NCBI GenBank assembly: GCA_035235625.1
Contig: CP141141.1
Location: forward strand, 5,012,968 to 5,076,967
DNA: 64,000 nucleotides
Source of the DNA: Saururus chinensis
Taxonomy: Eukaryota > Streptophyta > Magnoliopsida > Piperales > Saururaceae
Reading direction: 5' to 3'
The position numbers were made by a program, and so were the translations under genes. Positions 20,747-33,860 of the stretch are shown piece after piece. Position 1 is the stretch's first letter. Every line of letters starts with the position of its first letter. The notes beneath the pieces were generated by a model that was not told where the DNA came from, made no database searches, and saw nothing but the letters and a program-made list of their open reading frames with translations.

Positions 20747-23700
20747 TGTCACGACCCGGATTTTTAAAAGTCTTTTTAAAAAAAGGTCATGCAATAATCA
20801 CAATAAAAAAATTTATTTAAATCAAATCAAATCAATCAACTAAAATATCTAGGTCATGATAGCTAGGGTTCACAAATACGAATATCAAAATATATGATAT
20901 TATTACACGTGTCAAAATTAAATAAATTAATCCTCTAAGTACAAGTCTATCATCTATCTAAAAATAAATAACCATGTAAAGTTGGCTCTCATGCCAGTAA
21001 TTACAATTACTTACAAATTGCAGAAGTATGAAACTAGATCCCACTTGTGAAATGTCATCTTCAATCGCCAACCGATGTTCTGATCTCGCCACATCCTCAT
21101 CTAAAGAACCTGCAACCAAACAAGACCATATAACAACAAAATATCTCATCCCCTTGGAGGAGCATTTCAAAAGAATAAAAGTATTATTTAATATTTTTTG
21201 GATCGGGCCAACATCACCTGATGTTAGTTGTCTACGTACTCATCAGACAACATCTCCAATGTTTTCAATAAAATCGGATCTAGACATAGTTCTGCCTAAA
21301 AACTATACTATTCTAAAGGCATAGCATCACACATGCAATGCTTAAGTATGTTCAACCAACCTACATTTTATGCAAGTCATTTAATCGTTCCACTTGTTCT
21401 AATTAAATAAGCAATATCAAACAATGTTATAATTATCTCTCGCACCATTGTTCAATAATTAATATCCATGTCTAATCCCAAAAACATACAGACTCATCAA
21501 ATGTCAACTTAAGTGACAAATGATACACTCACCATAGACCACCCTCAAAGGTAATCCATGATGAAACCCTGGAATCCACCAGGAAGTACCATCACCCATC
21601 CTAGCCCATAAAAGACCTGACCAGAGTGGAAGAACATGGCCCACACTGCACCTGAACAGAAGTGGTGGGAGAAGCCAATTAAACAGGATGTCAGCTAATC
21701 CAAATGTATGCACACTAAATAATCCTCAATAGATCGATGGTGAGCCTAGCTCACACAGAGCTCCCTCCAATGGGAAGGTGCAACTACACTATCAAATCAA
21801 CAGCTCCTCAATAGAGCTAAGACTCAGAAAACCATTCTGAACCCTATCTTGCTAATCAATAAGCTAGGATTCTGAATGACTATCCAAAACCCTATCAGTC
21901 CCATCTAGACAGAAGTGGTGGGAGAAGCTAACTAAGCAGGATGTCAGTTAATCCAAATGTATGTACACTAAATAATCCTCAATAGATCGATTGTGAGCCC
22001 AGCTCACGCAGAGCTCCCTCCAATGGGGAGGTGCAACTACACGGTCAAATCAATAGCTCCTCAATAAAGCTAAGACTCAAAAAACTATTTTGAACCCTAT
22101 CTTGCTAATCAATAAGCCAAGATTTTGAATACTATCCAAAACCCTATCAGTCCCATCTAGACTAAGGTTTAAAACTTGAAACTGTCATCGGTTCATCAAC
22201 CAAGGCAAATCATCACATCAAAGGCTTTGTTCACTCTATAAACTAGTCCCAGACCCCTCTGAAGTATTTTAGTCTTTATCTTGATTAGGTGTTCTCACCC
22301 AATCCAAAGCTATCTAACCCCATTGATTAATCTTAAGCTAATGATAAATTACTATCACAATATCAATAGAAAACATTAAAACAATGAACAATATATACAA
22401 TACAGACCTACACAGGTCCAAACAAATCATAATATCAGAAATCAAACTCGATAATGATATTAAAAATGCTCGAGCTCTTGTGCCCTAACCCTCCTTGGGT
22501 TAACTGATTAAATCTTTTATGAAAACTGGTCATAATACACCTAAGGGCATTAAGGTAATTATCCTATATTGGACGTAGTCCTCTTTGCTCTTAGCCAAGT
22601 CTTTAACCTCTCAAAAGGTTTCAGTATTACATTGGCCCATTAATTTCACTCACGCGAATGCAGGCCAGTCCACATAGGGGTATTTCTAACTTTTTGTTCA
22701 GGGCTTCCCTAGATCTTGATGGATCCAAAACTTATCCCAGGGGTAAACCTTGATGCTATGAACCCAAGGTAATTTTTTTGCTATTTAACGGGGTCATAAA
22801 CCCCTTGAACCCGGTTCAATTAACCATCTTACCTTAACCTTAGGGGTAAAATAGTCAAATATCTATTTATTGGGATTTTTTCCCAGATCATTGGCTTATA
22901 ATTAGGGTATGCATTAACCTATTCCTGAGATTTTTATCAATTTTTAAATCCACTCATAGGCCCATGAACTGGAGCCCCTAATTCTGGTCATTAATCATTA
23001 TTTTATGCATCAACTCACAAGGGTAAATTAGTCATTTTGAAACTTGTGGGATTTTTTCCCATTATAAAACTTAGTCAAGGTACTCTACATGACTTCTTGG
23101 TCATTCTTAATTTTTTTTGAATATTTCAGACAACTTTAACTCACTGAACCGAACCTAGTACAAAGAGTGTGTTTTGTTTTTTTATTAGACCAAATTGAAT
23201 CGGGTCGGGTAACCCGACCCATTCCAATGGCTTAAGGCCAGCATCCTGGGTCATCTTCTCCACGAATGGCCAGAGGCCGTTCGGCCTCTAGCGGCAGCAC
23301 CCATACTGTGGCGGAGGGGGGCCTAGGGGTTTCCAGACCGCTAGGGCATGGCGAAACCAACGGCATCGATCCCATTGCCAATCAGTGGCCGGCCAGTAGC
23401 CAAAAGGCCCCCTTTGTTGTTCTTTTTAACATTGTACTGTGAAGCAGCCGCAACCAAGGTCAGCGTGGCCAGCATTTTTGTTTTTTTACAGAGGCTTGCA
23501 CGGCGGCGGCGAGACCTGCTGCCGGCGGGGTCACCCCCGGTCACTTTCATCCGGCGATAGAGTTTCTGGCCTAAAGATTACCAGCTGACGGCACATTTTT
23601 TTTCGGAATAATCATTGTTCATTGTAATTATGAAAGAGTGACTATTCTTCAACATAATTACATGAAAAGTCAAATTACTATTACACAATGGTTGTAGAAA

Positions 23701-24265
23701 TTATATCAAATTACTCAATAAAATCTTCACTAATCACGATTCGAAGACAAAGACAATGATCCTACCTTAATTGTTGGTTTGTTGTTGATCCACCACCGCC
23801 GGAGCCTCCACCTTCTCTCCTCCCTTAAGGCCAAAAAAAAAATCCTAGATTGTGCCCTAAGCATCCGTTTTTATATGCATGGAGATTAGGGATCCTAATC
23901 CTCCTAGAAGTTGGGCTAATCATCGTCACTTAGGCAACCTAATTGGGCCTCTAAAAATTAATTTCGTAACTTTAATTAATCGGGCCTGCAAGATGACTTA
24001 AATATGCCAAATACACATCTAAATCGGGTAAACATGCCCTATACGATATGTTCAACTTCAAATAGTCGTATCTCATTCATTTGAACTCCAATTCATGCAT
24101 TTTTTGTGGCGTTTCGAAGCTCTTTCTGTATACTTTCTAACCACATAGGTTTTATCCAAAAATTCTATCTATTGTGTAAGTTATTCTCCTAATAAAGTCA
24201 AAGGTCCAAACAACCTAATTTCCACATTTAATTTTCAAAAATCTAAGAAAATCCAGGATATTACA
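20747..24265 (-). mobile_element. Solo LTR, 3.5 kb, minus orientation
   Basis: The boundaries are TGTCACGACCC at 20747 and GATATTACA at 24265, a TG...CA pair with inverted TGTMAY-type ends. Flanks ACATG and ACATT match 4 of 5. No gag or pol is inside. Read on the minus strand, a TATAAAAAC box occurs near 23870-23880, about 390 bp after the LTR start, giving the orientation. Long LTRs of this sort are usual in plant Ty3/gypsy elements; the family is not proven. It separates the copia-1 5' LTR from copia-1 gag. Confidence 0.68.
21657..22161. repeat. Tandem duplication of about 253 bp
   Basis: The segment beginning CAGAAGTGGTGGGAGAAGC at 21657-21909 is followed at once by a second copy, 21910-22161, with roughly 8 percent differences. 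Both end CCCATCTAGA. It lies inside the 3.5-kb solo LTR. Confidence 0.9.
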
Positions 24266-24267
24266 AC

Positions 24268-24778
24268 ATTCCTCATGAGTCTTCTCTTCCTCATCAAGTC
24301 TTGTCTTTCCAGCAATTTTCATTGCTACATTTGATGATGGTGCTAGCTCCACCAATTCACTAGGGACAAGTCATGCTTCTACAAATCGTGTCGCCCCTAT
24401 TGATTCTTCCAATCCTTATTATCTTCACAACTCGAATAATCTTGGTATTTTTCTTGTCCCTCGTACCTTGACTAGAGAAAATTATTCTACATGGAATCAA
24501 GCTATGTGTCTGGCACTCAGCATCAAGAACAAATTGGTGTTCATCAATGAGACTCCTCCATGTTCGAATGTCATGACTACTCCTCAAGATTTTGCTCTCT
24601 AGAAATGCTACAATGATATGGTCCCATCTTGGCTTCTTAATTTTATAAACAATGATTTAGCCAACAATGTCATCTATACATACAAGGCATCAGAATTATA
24701 GAGCGCCCTTTGTGAATGTTTTTCTCATGGTAATGTTCCTTGTATTTATCAAATTCATAAAGCTATTTCTTTTCTCTA
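24268..24778 (+). pseudogene. copia-1 gag fragment
   Basis: N-terminal Gag of a Ty1-copia retrotransposon. The plus frame reads SSNPYYLHNSNNLG, LTRENYSTWNQAMCLALSIK, NKLVFINE, CYNDMVPSWLLNFINNDLAN and GNVPCIYQIHKAIS, the standard order of this large plant family. In-frame stops occur near 24601 and 24700. The frame is cut at 24778 by another insertion (TGTAACACCCC). It follows the solo LTR at 20747-24265, which separates it from its 5' LTR. Confidence 0.85.
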
Positions 24779-25589
24779 TGTAACACCCCATATTTTTTGA
24801 AGAAAATATTATAAATTATTTTATATTTTAGGTTATCGATAACCCATCAATGTGTTGATGGACTTGCCAATAGAACTAAAGAAATTTTCATTGGTGGACC
24901 CATCGATGTGTCAATGGAGCCACTGATAGTAACTGCATGCATGCAGTTACCTTGAAGTATGAGACATTTAATCAGTTTTAGATTCTGAAGGTATGTGATA
25001 ATATTTAAGGCTTAGGAACAGTTTGAGAAGGAGAAAAACAAACCCAAGGGAAGACTTGTGGCTGGAGAAGAGAGTAGCGGATGACTGGGAGTGAAGTGAA
25101 TGTCGAAAATTGGGTGACACTCGTGTTTCAAGGTTGGATGACTTTCTTAATATGAGATTTTACCGAATTAGTGTAGTTTTGGATTCCCTTCATGCTCTTT
25201 ATGATTTGTATTGGATATATTGTTAATTGAAGTAAAATCCTTGAGTTTTATAGTACTCAGAGTCAAATTCATGGTTTTTACTATACTAGGAAGTTGAATC
25301 ATGGCTCAGTCGATGATTTCCTTGTTTGAGAAGAATTCAAGAAGAATATAAGTAAATATGTCTTTCTAGAATGAACGAGAGCATTTGTGCATGTTTCTAA
25401 TAGTCAGTGGAATTACCGACATGTCGGTGGTTGCACCAACAGGAGGAAGAAGATGAATAATGCTCATACAATTGTGCGTAGTTGGCATGTTATATTTAGT
25501 CATCGGCAGTGTGAATGACGCATCAATGAGGCATCGATGAGAATGATACAAGAGTGTCATTCCACTCTCAATAGGGTTTGACATGCATT

Positions 25590-25920
25590 GAACTCACCAA
25601 TGGCAATTGGTGAGGGTGCCAATTTGTCTATGAAGTTACTAATAGAGATTAATATCTTTGTTGGTAATAGTCGATGCATCGGCGAACTCACCAATGGTCA
25701 TTGGTGGGGGTGCTAACCCATCTTTAAGGTTACCAATAGATTCTATCAATAAGGTTCGATGTATAGATGATCTCACCGATAGTTATCAACGAGGACACAG
25801 ACCCATCCATGAGGTTACCGATGGACCTTATTGTCACGATGGTAGGGTTTGACTTATCAATGAACTCATTGATGGTCATCGGATGGGTAATTGATATATC
25901 AACTTGGTTGCCAATGGAAT
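25590..25920. repeat. Degenerate tandem array, four units of 85-94 bp
   Basis: Units start GAACTCACCAATGG or similar at 25590, 25684, 25769 and 25862. Each includes a GGTTACC-AATAGA-type block about 45 bp later. Divergence between units is high, so the array is old. It ends where the next solo LTR is inserted. Confidence 0.75.
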
Positions 25921-26585
25921 ATGTCACGCCTCAGTGCTGCCCGACCCAAGCTTAACCCGGTCCAGGGGCCGGTCAAGCACGCTGGGGCTACGAGGGAAAA
26001 TTGAGATACGGTTTAGCGGAAGACTTAACCCTAAATACGAGTGATCTAACAGAATTACGGAGTACGCACATTCCTTTGAGCAAGAGTAAATAAGTAGAAA
26101 AGAAAGAGAGTCGCTTAATTCAAAATAAACAACTAGTCTCAAACCCACATGCTTAGTCAACCAAAGCCCACTCTGGCTCTAAAACAGGTCTTAAGCAACA
26201 CAACTGTATAAAGTAACATAAATCCAACAAAGAACCATACACAAAGGTTCTAAACATAAAACATAAACCAAGGAAAAATAAGTCACATAAGAGTCTCCAC
26301 GATCACATCCAAGTCGTCTCCGATCTTTCCTCAAAGAGGAGATCCTATCCGTCTACGTGTCGCGCCACTTAGCCCCAAAGTAAAACACAATAAAGAGGGG
26401 TGAGTTTAAACAAACTTAGCAATGATTATCTAATCTACTATCAGCATAGGCAACACGACAACATAACAATATAATCATTCAAATCAAAGATTGACAAGAT
26501 GTATAATTTTCTGATCACATATGCACATCACCTAAACTTGCATCATAGTGTCTAATCCACATAGTGTCATTCATATCATAACAAC

Positions 26586-26812
26586 CTGCATGAAGTGTAT
26601 CTCTAACATACATATCAATCATGCTTCAACATCATATTAATCCTGCATGAGATGTATCTCTAACATACATATTCAATCATGCATTACATCATATCAACCT
26701 GCATGAAATATACCTCTAACATACATATCAATCATGCTTCAACATCATATCAATCCTGCATGAGATGTATCTCTAACATACATATTCAATCATGCATCAC
26801 ATCATATCAAGG
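26586..26812. repeat. Tandem array, four 55-57-bp units in an ABAB order
   Basis: Units start CCTGCATGA at 26586, 26643, 26698 and 26755. Odd units carry ATCAATCATGCTTCAACATC and even units ATTCAATCATGCATTACATC or a close variant, so the array is two copies of a 112-bp dimer. Confidence 0.88.
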
Positions 26813-26879
26813 AATGTCTCCCTCAAGGAGTAAACCCAATCATTGCCGCAAGGCTGGACGTGGTCCAAATGTCCTAACT

Positions 26880-27190
26880 GAAAACCTAGGGCATTGCCCG
26901 CTCAGGACACTGTCTGAATTCCATAAGAGAAACCAAGATGTAGGGGTAGTCAGCCCCTCTGCTCGCTAAGGATATTTCACATGGGAAATCCAAATTTCCC
27001 AAAGGGAACCTAGAGCAGGTATGCTCGCTAAGGACAATTCTGGCCAAGAACATCCAAATTCCACGTAGGGAACCTAGAGCAAGGTGTTCGCTAAGGACAT
27101 CTCTGTGGTGGGGAGAGTCCAAATTCCCGCATTGGGAACCTAGAACACGTGGTAGCCAGTGCACGAAGGCATACCACTCTGGGTGCTCAG
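26880..27190. repeat. Degenerate repeats around GGAACCTAGARCA...CGCTAAGGACA
   Basis: About four imperfect units of roughly 70-80 bp share GGGAACCTAGAGCA, GCTCGCTAAGGACA and CATCCAAATTCC. Such arrays are typical of the U5 or leader part of long plant LTRs. They lie inside the solo LTR 25922-29455. Confidence 0.7.
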
Positions 27191-28859
27191 TGTCCAAATG
27201 TGACTATTCTCAATAAATAAATCTCAACCGTAACAAGTATACGACTCGTCCTCATATAATCTCATCTTGACTCGACTCAACCCGGGGAGTGCGCATGCTC
27301 CACAAAGGAACTCAAATCAAAACATGTCCTTTCGGACCAATCAAGTTTCGATTAAGCTGACGACCGATTAATCAGGCATGCAATTTCACCACATTGCATC
27401 CAATCGATCAAACTCGGTTAATCTCGATAAAGCTTCAATTAGAAATCCGTTTTCATGATGCATGCAACATGGTACATAAGTGGGCAAGGCATACATGAAT
27501 TTTAATTCATTATAAGTGCTCTCATCAGCCCCTCATGCATCGTTCATAATTATAATATCAAGCTTCAACATCATCATTAAACCCCACATGTGTGTGTACC
27601 TAGTAGAAGCACTTCATTCAATGCATATCAACATGCTTGAAATTAACTCACTACCACACTACACATGTGCATTAACATCTAATCATGAATTTCAGCGGAA
27701 ATCATAGGAGAAGAATAATTGAAAACATAACTCAAATCAAAGCTCAACCACAAGCTAAACACATATAAGATCATTTACTTCATCCTTAAACCATGACATT
27801 CACTAACATTCGCACATCAATTAACCACATCTTATCATGACATATCAGTCCATTAGTATGTTGTAGCTCTACTAAAAATATACTCAACCATAGAGAATCA
27901 ACCACTCATAACTTCAAGATGGCAATTCCAACATCGTATATCCAACCACAAGTCATTCCACATAACTCTAAATAGATATATATACCACAACTTCAAAACA
28001 TCAATGGTATACCTTTCCAGTAGTATACTATAGCTCAAAACACTCCACATAAACATAAAAATAATATTTTGGAGTAGATATGTCAAAATAAGCAACATAC
28101 ATAAAATGGTCAAATTCTGTAGTGTAGTCGTTTGAACGCCCTCCAGGACCGTTCGATCGGCTAAACAGGATATGTGCCAAAATTGCAGTGTTGCTGTTCG
28201 AACGCCTTGCATGGCCGTTCAAACGGCAACAAGGCAGATTCGACCTTCTTCCTTTCGCATTTTCAAACCAAAACTCCATTGATAAAACTCAAAATCACCA
28301 TCTAACAGCCTAAATGTCATTAAAAGTCCACCATAACTTCCAGAATGTTAATCCACATAATAACAAGATAAAACCCTATGAAATCAGGATTAAAGATTAT
28401 CATTTACTAATCATGTCATTAGAACACTAAATCAAGTAACTCCATTCAAAATAAACCACAAAATCAAGAGTTTTACCATAGGAAGACTGAAATTTTAAAA
28501 GTCCATTACCTTATCCCTTGATTAAGCTTGGATTTGATAGTCACCCTTCTTAAAAACCTTACAAAGACATAGAGTTTGAATAAACTCCATTAAAACCGAT
28601 TTAACAAAGAAAACCCTAATTAAAACTTAGATCTAGGGTTTGTTGAACAAAAAAATCGGATTTTTAAAGCTAGGGTTTGAAGTAAAGATGCAAATCAGTA
28701 GTTTTGATGTTTAAAAATAAATCAAAACAAAGGGGAAATGGTAGATCTAGAAGTGATTAAGGGAAAGGCTAGGATTTAGGGCTTAATTAGAAGGGACTTA
28801 CCTTAAACACTTTCTAATCCGGGCCTAATTGGGGATTAGGCCTGACCTCTCCTTCTCAG

Positions 28860-29127
28860 CCTATTCCCAAAATGGGAATGGCTCAGGTCTGACCTTTTAT
28901 AGTAGGGTTTGGGTTGTGTATAGGTAAATTGTGGGGTATGAATAGAAAAATAGGCTAAAAATGGGTAATTTAGTTATTTGAGCACTAATAAAACCTATTC
29001 TCAAAATGGGAATGACTCAGGTCTGGCCTTTTATAGTAGGGTTTAGGTTGTGTATGGGTAAATTGTGGGGTATGAATAGAAAAATAGGCTAAAAATGGGT
29101 AATTTAGTTATTTGAGCACTAATAAAA
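28860..29127 (-). promoter_or_regulatory. Tandemly duplicated 134-bp LTR core promoter
   Basis: Two copies, 28860-28993 and 28994-29127, more than 95 percent alike. On the minus strand each contains CCCTACTATAAAAGG, a good plant TATA box. Confidence 0.7.
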
Positions 29128-31529
29128 CCTAGAAAAATTATGAAATTTTTTGTAAAGTCTTGTGTTGATGTCTGGGTTCATTTGGTCCAAAAACCCAAAT
29201 TTTAACGATGGGGCCCACAGGGGGTCCCGCCAAACCCTAATTTTTGGAAAAATAGTGAAAATTCAGAAAAATTCTAAAAATTCACATTTGATTCAAAATC
29301 ACTTAAAACTAGTATCTGTAAAGTTGATTTTGATTAAAACCATGAGAAATACCATCTATCTTTGAAACCACTGAATAAATCAGAAAATGTGTTAACCTCA
29401 CGATAACCGATAATTAAAGTAAAATAAAAACCAGTTTAAGATCAGAGATCTTACAGAATATATGATTTGTCTATTTCCTTGTGATTATAGCTAGCATATT
29501 CCATAATAATCATAATTGATAATGCATGATTTTGATGTGTTATGTAATGTGGATGAAGGATCAATTATGCATGTATTACTTGAGGGCTAGTAAACCCCAA
29601 TGCATGTGTATGACATTTTTTATTGTGATGAATGGGTACCCAAAAGACTATGCATATGGCAACCAGAGTCGAAAGAACCCTTGGTGCCTTGTCTCCAAAA
29701 GTGAGTTGTTAACGACTCATAAATATATATATTTACATTACAATAATATATGGGAGTTTATGTTTAGCCTTATCATTTTTTTGGATTAAACTATGTTTAT
29801 GATCTCGATCATGTATGCATATTGATTGGGTTGTTTGACATCAAAACCTTATAAATATATATTTACAAATCATGCTCACGTTATGTAGTTGATAATAATT
29901 CTATATGTCACATAGATGAGAATATGTTTGATAGTCATTGTATTGAAGCTATTTCGTGTTACATAGAACTCATGTTTAAGATTATATATTTTATGTTATA
30001 CTTGCCTATTGTAATGAATGCATATATTTGTTTAAGGAATTGAGCACATGTTGCACATGCACATTGGATCGTAAAGGGGTATGTTGAGTCTTAATTTGGT
30101 AGAATAATTGTAGTTTATGCTTAGGGCTAACGAATCCTAATTTCTTATTAGGGATTCCTTGATCTAGAGAGCAAATTAAAGTAATTCTCTACTATTTAGA
30201 GGTAAGGGGTTTTCATTTTGAGAGTGATTTATTACATTAACACCTTGTTTGATGTAGTTAACATGCTTTTTGATGAAGAATAAATTATATGTATATTTTA
30301 CATATCTATCCTCATGTTTTTGACACTTTTTACACATAATAGGTTAAGAATAATTGATGAAAATTAGAGTTACTCTTGCATACATATTATGAGATTATCA
30401 TGAATTCCTGTCACATGCATCATGTCTTAGTCATATGATCTCATCTATTGAATTATGCATTAAGATGACATAGTATGATTACTTAGGGTTGCACATATAA
30501 GCATATTTATATTTCATGCATCACAAAAATGATTTGTAAATTATTGATAATTGTGATTAGTCGAGGTTTCTGTGGTTACTGGATTAGCCATATAGGAGGT
30601 TTATTGAATTGATTTTACATCCGAAAGTGCGGGGTTTTACTTCCGAAAGGACATGTTATTCCTCTCCCAGGTTGAGATGACTGAGATGTTTATATTATTG
30701 AGAATTTTGGAGTTAGAGTCCAAGTTGGTCATATTCATGTACACCGGCTTGACTAGGTATTATTTTGGCATCTCCGGATTGTAACATCAAGTTCATGCAT
30801 CTGCTATCAAGTAACATGTAAAAGCTTTTTTTATTACTCTGATTTCAATCATATTGAGACTGATTTTGGATGTAATTTTAATATTAAATTACACCAATAT
30901 AGTTTGTATGGCTTTTGATGTACTTTTGAGATATAAATACATTTTGGTTGCTCAAAGAATTTTATTTGAATTTTGATGCATGTATTATGGTATTAATGCA
31001 AGTGTTTTGAAAACCTTGCTGAGTTTTTACTCACCCTTTATTTGTTTTGTTTTGTTTTGTTTTGCAAATCCTTTAGGATCCCTTATATGATTATGTCACA
31101 TAGGTACTCTGGATAAATTATATTGCCAACAGGATGAGAACTAAAATATGTTGAGCGGGGGATAGGTTTCTCCTAACAGGGGGTTAGTCAATCTAGATTT
31201 TAAAATAAAATACTTAAATTTTAGAATTTTGTGTTAGTCATTATGGATTTAAACAATGATATATACAATATAATGTTAGTATATTAAGATTTCAAATGCT
31301 GTATTTAAAATACTGCATTAGTTATTTAGCCAATAGAATACAAAATTCGGAATCCGGAGTTAGTCAAAAAGCGACAAAGTTTATAATGTCCGAAATTGTG
31401 AACAATATTTATAACATGTTTGGATTTCATCATACCACCTCTCGAGCTAGTCTTATGAAATTCAATCAACCTCGCTTCTCTTCTCTGTTCCTTAGCCAGG
31501 GAAAACTGTTTTGGGCGAGTGAAAACCAT

Positions 31530-31930
31530 CGGAGGCAGTGATCTTCGACGGAAACATGCATCTTTCCCGGAGAAGTGAGATCAGGCTCCGTCATCTTCCT
31601 CTTCTCTACTTCCAGAAACCTCTGATCGCCCTCCTGTCCTCTCTTCTCTCTATCTCTGACACCCATCTCTTCTCTCTCCCTCCACCATCCCCTGTTACTT
31701 CCTCCCTCTTCCCACGCCATGATCCTTCTCTTCTTCTCACCATCTTATTTTAGCTCGCCACCGGGCGCTTGGATCAGGAATTCGAGTTTGACCCAGAGAA
31801 GGCAAGAGAAGCATTGCGGAAGCTCGATGAATAGATTGAGTCCGTTCCTAGAAGCAAAACATCTCTCCAAAGCAAGGGTTGTTCCCTCCTCAAATGGGTA
31901 CTCCTTTCCTGCGATTTTCTGAACCTCTAC
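31530..31930 (+). other. CT-rich leader and short exon-like frame, gene unknown
   Basis: A CT-rich stretch (31560-31740) resembling a plant 5' leader is followed by a short plus frame with PEKAREALRKLDE before a stop near 31830. I cannot assign it. It lies just upstream of the broken SHMT exons but does not look like the SHMT N-terminus. Confidence 0.3.
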
Positions 31931-31960
31931 TTGTTACGGGTTGATGCCTAGTTGTAGTTT

Positions 31961-33161
31961 GTGACAAGTTGGGATTTTAGGCCCAAGCTCATCATCTGCA
32001 GTGGGACCGTCTACCCCAGGAACTGGGACTATGCCGGGTTTAGGTCCATTGCTGATAATTGTGGGAGCCTTCTGCTCTGAGACATGGCGTATACTAGTGG
32101 ACTTGTTGCTGCTCAAGTATACAATTTCTTTTTAAGCCGTGGCTTCCTTTTTAGCACAATTACTTTTGATGTACGCACAATTGTGGTATATGGTGGGGTT
32201 TAGAGATGGTTGTTTCAGCAAGTTGGTTTAAAAATTTAGATTTGCATGTCATTCTGTGATAGTTGTACATGTTGAATTTAATGCATTATTCCAAGCATTG
32301 AATCTGGATGAGAAGTGGCTGTTACTAATGATGATGCTTTTCTGAATTAGCTTGGTTTGAAGGTGTTCTGCAATTAGTTTTGGAGATTGGTTTTTTAATG
32401 ACTGTGTTTACACTTTAGTGGTTATTCAGGACAAGTGATTAGATCTACTCATCGTCATTGATGTTTTTCAGTTCATATTTGATATTATTGACTAGCTGAT
32501 TATTATATAAAGGAATATGATGCCCAAATTGACATTATAAATTATAGCTCTGTTTGTTAATAGTTTGTCAGTCTCTAGTTGGTGTTGTAGGAACTTGTTG
32601 ATTTATTCCAGTATTATGAGATTTTGACCACAACAACCCACAAGAGTCTGAGGGGGCCACGAGTTGGTATGATCTTCTATAGGAAGGGCCCCAAGCCACC
32701 CAAGAAGAGCCAGTCAAAGGATGTTGTGTATGAATTCAAAGACAATATTAACTTTGTTGTTTTCCCATCCCTTCAAGGAGGGCCACACAATCACCATATT
32801 GGTGCATTGGCAGTTACCCTCAAACAAGTGATGACTCTTGGTTTTAAGGCCTATGCTAAGCAGGTTAGGGCAATGCAGGAATCTATCTGATAAATAAAGG
32901 ATACATGCTTGTCACAGATGGGACTATGAATCATCTCGTTCTATGGGATCTTCGGCCTCATGGCTTGACTGGTATGAGTTTTACTCCATCAATGTGTGGC
33001 TTAGGTGTCTTAGCTGAGATTAGCATGACTTATATTTGTTGCATTTTCATGTTGTGCAGGCAAGAAAGTTGAGAAACTCTATGACTTATGCAACATCACC
33101 ATGAACAAGAATGTTGTCTTTGGAGACATCAGTGCTTTGTTTCCCAGACGTGTTTGTATTG
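31961..33161 (+). pseudogene. Serine hydroxymethyltransferase gene fragment
   Basis: Three plus-strand exons of a cytosolic-type SHMT, the PLP enzyme that interconverts serine and glycine with tetrahydrofolate. Exon 31979-32116 reads [28 protein letters not shown], a stop (32078) where the family has Cys, then SGLVAAQ. Exon about 32606-32971 holds the PLP-lysine motif [12 protein letters not shown] (Lys codon 32642-32644), [19 protein letters not shown] and, after a double stop and an internal deletion near 32888, [15 protein letters not shown]. Exon 33060-33161 holds [16 protein letters not shown]. The N-terminal third and all downstream exons are missing. Introns are kept, so it is a duplicated genomic piece rather than a retrocopy. 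A copia element follows about 700 bp downstream. Confidence 0.88.
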
Positions 33162-33860
33162 GTAAGAGCATTGTAATGCTAATCATGGTTGAAGTTCAGC
33201 AAATAATTTTGGCAGCCATAGATGTAACCCCACTAACCGAATTTTGAATAGGTTCATTGTGTACTTTTGTTGCAAAAACTCTTTAAAGTTTATCAAGTGC
33301 TAATCTGAAATGGTGCAATAGTGACACATGTAGATTCCATAGGATTGCAATAATTTTTGAACAGGTCTTATTTGTGATGAACGTATCTACGTTGAAGTCA
33401 TGTATAGTCTCCGTATGGATTCTAGGCTGATGGATACATGCATATTGCAATGCTTGTTATGGAGAGAAAAAAATTTGCCTTTTGTGGAATTAGTTTTTGG
33501 ACTTTTTTTTGGCTGCATCTGCTATTTCTTTATATGTTTTTTCCTAATAAGTAGATCAATTTATTAACATATGTGTGACTTATAGGGTGGAGGGTTATAT
33601 ATTTTAACATTAGTGAATCCTTATGCCTAAAGGTGTGGGATTTTTTTGTCATGTTTTATGTATAACCCACTAGCCTTATCATGAGACAAAATAAACATTT
33701 GTTTCTATACAACTTAGTAAATTTGATGCAGATTGCAACCTTTGCCCAAAGGGAGGTTTATAATTTTACTACATGATTTTAGCATTGGCTATTTCATACT
33801 TATGTTATTGTTTTTTGCCCTCTTTAATGTTTGCATGTATTTATTCTTTTATTGCAGCTT

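Larger units (their letters stand above)
25922..29455 (-). mobile_element. Solo LTR, 3.5 kb, perfect 5-bp TSD, minus orientation
   Basis: The ends TGTCACGCCTC at 25922 and GATCTTACA at 29455 are flanked by exact GAATA duplications (25917-25921 and 29456-29460). No protein-coding region is present. On the minus strand two TATA boxes (ACTATAAAAGG) lie near 28900 and 29034 in a tandem duplication, so transcription would run leftward. Internal tandem repeats lie at 26586-26812 and about 26880-27190. This is the product of recombination between two LTRs of a retrotransposon whose family is not identifiable from the LTR alone. Confidence 0.88.
24779..31250 (+). mobile_element. LTR-like element interrupting copia-1 gag; right end not found
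   Basis: Starts TGTAACACCCCATATTTTTTG exactly where the copia-1 gag frame breaks. This TGTAACACCCC wording is a common start of plant long-terminal-repeat elements. The sequence is non-coding, includes a degenerate tandem array at 25590-25920 and is interrupted by the solo LTR at 25922-29455. After that it continues AT-rich with a TTGTTTTGTTTTG run near 31040. I could not locate a matching CA end or target duplication (CTCTA expected), so the end near 31250 is a guess. Confidence 0.4.

Noticed and set aside
22460..24265. Possible gene in the GC-rich patch near 23.2-23.6 kb
   Set aside because: Overlapping frames on both strands inside a solo LTR; GGCC-rich palindromic sequence (AGAGGCCGTTCGGCCTCT) explains the composition.
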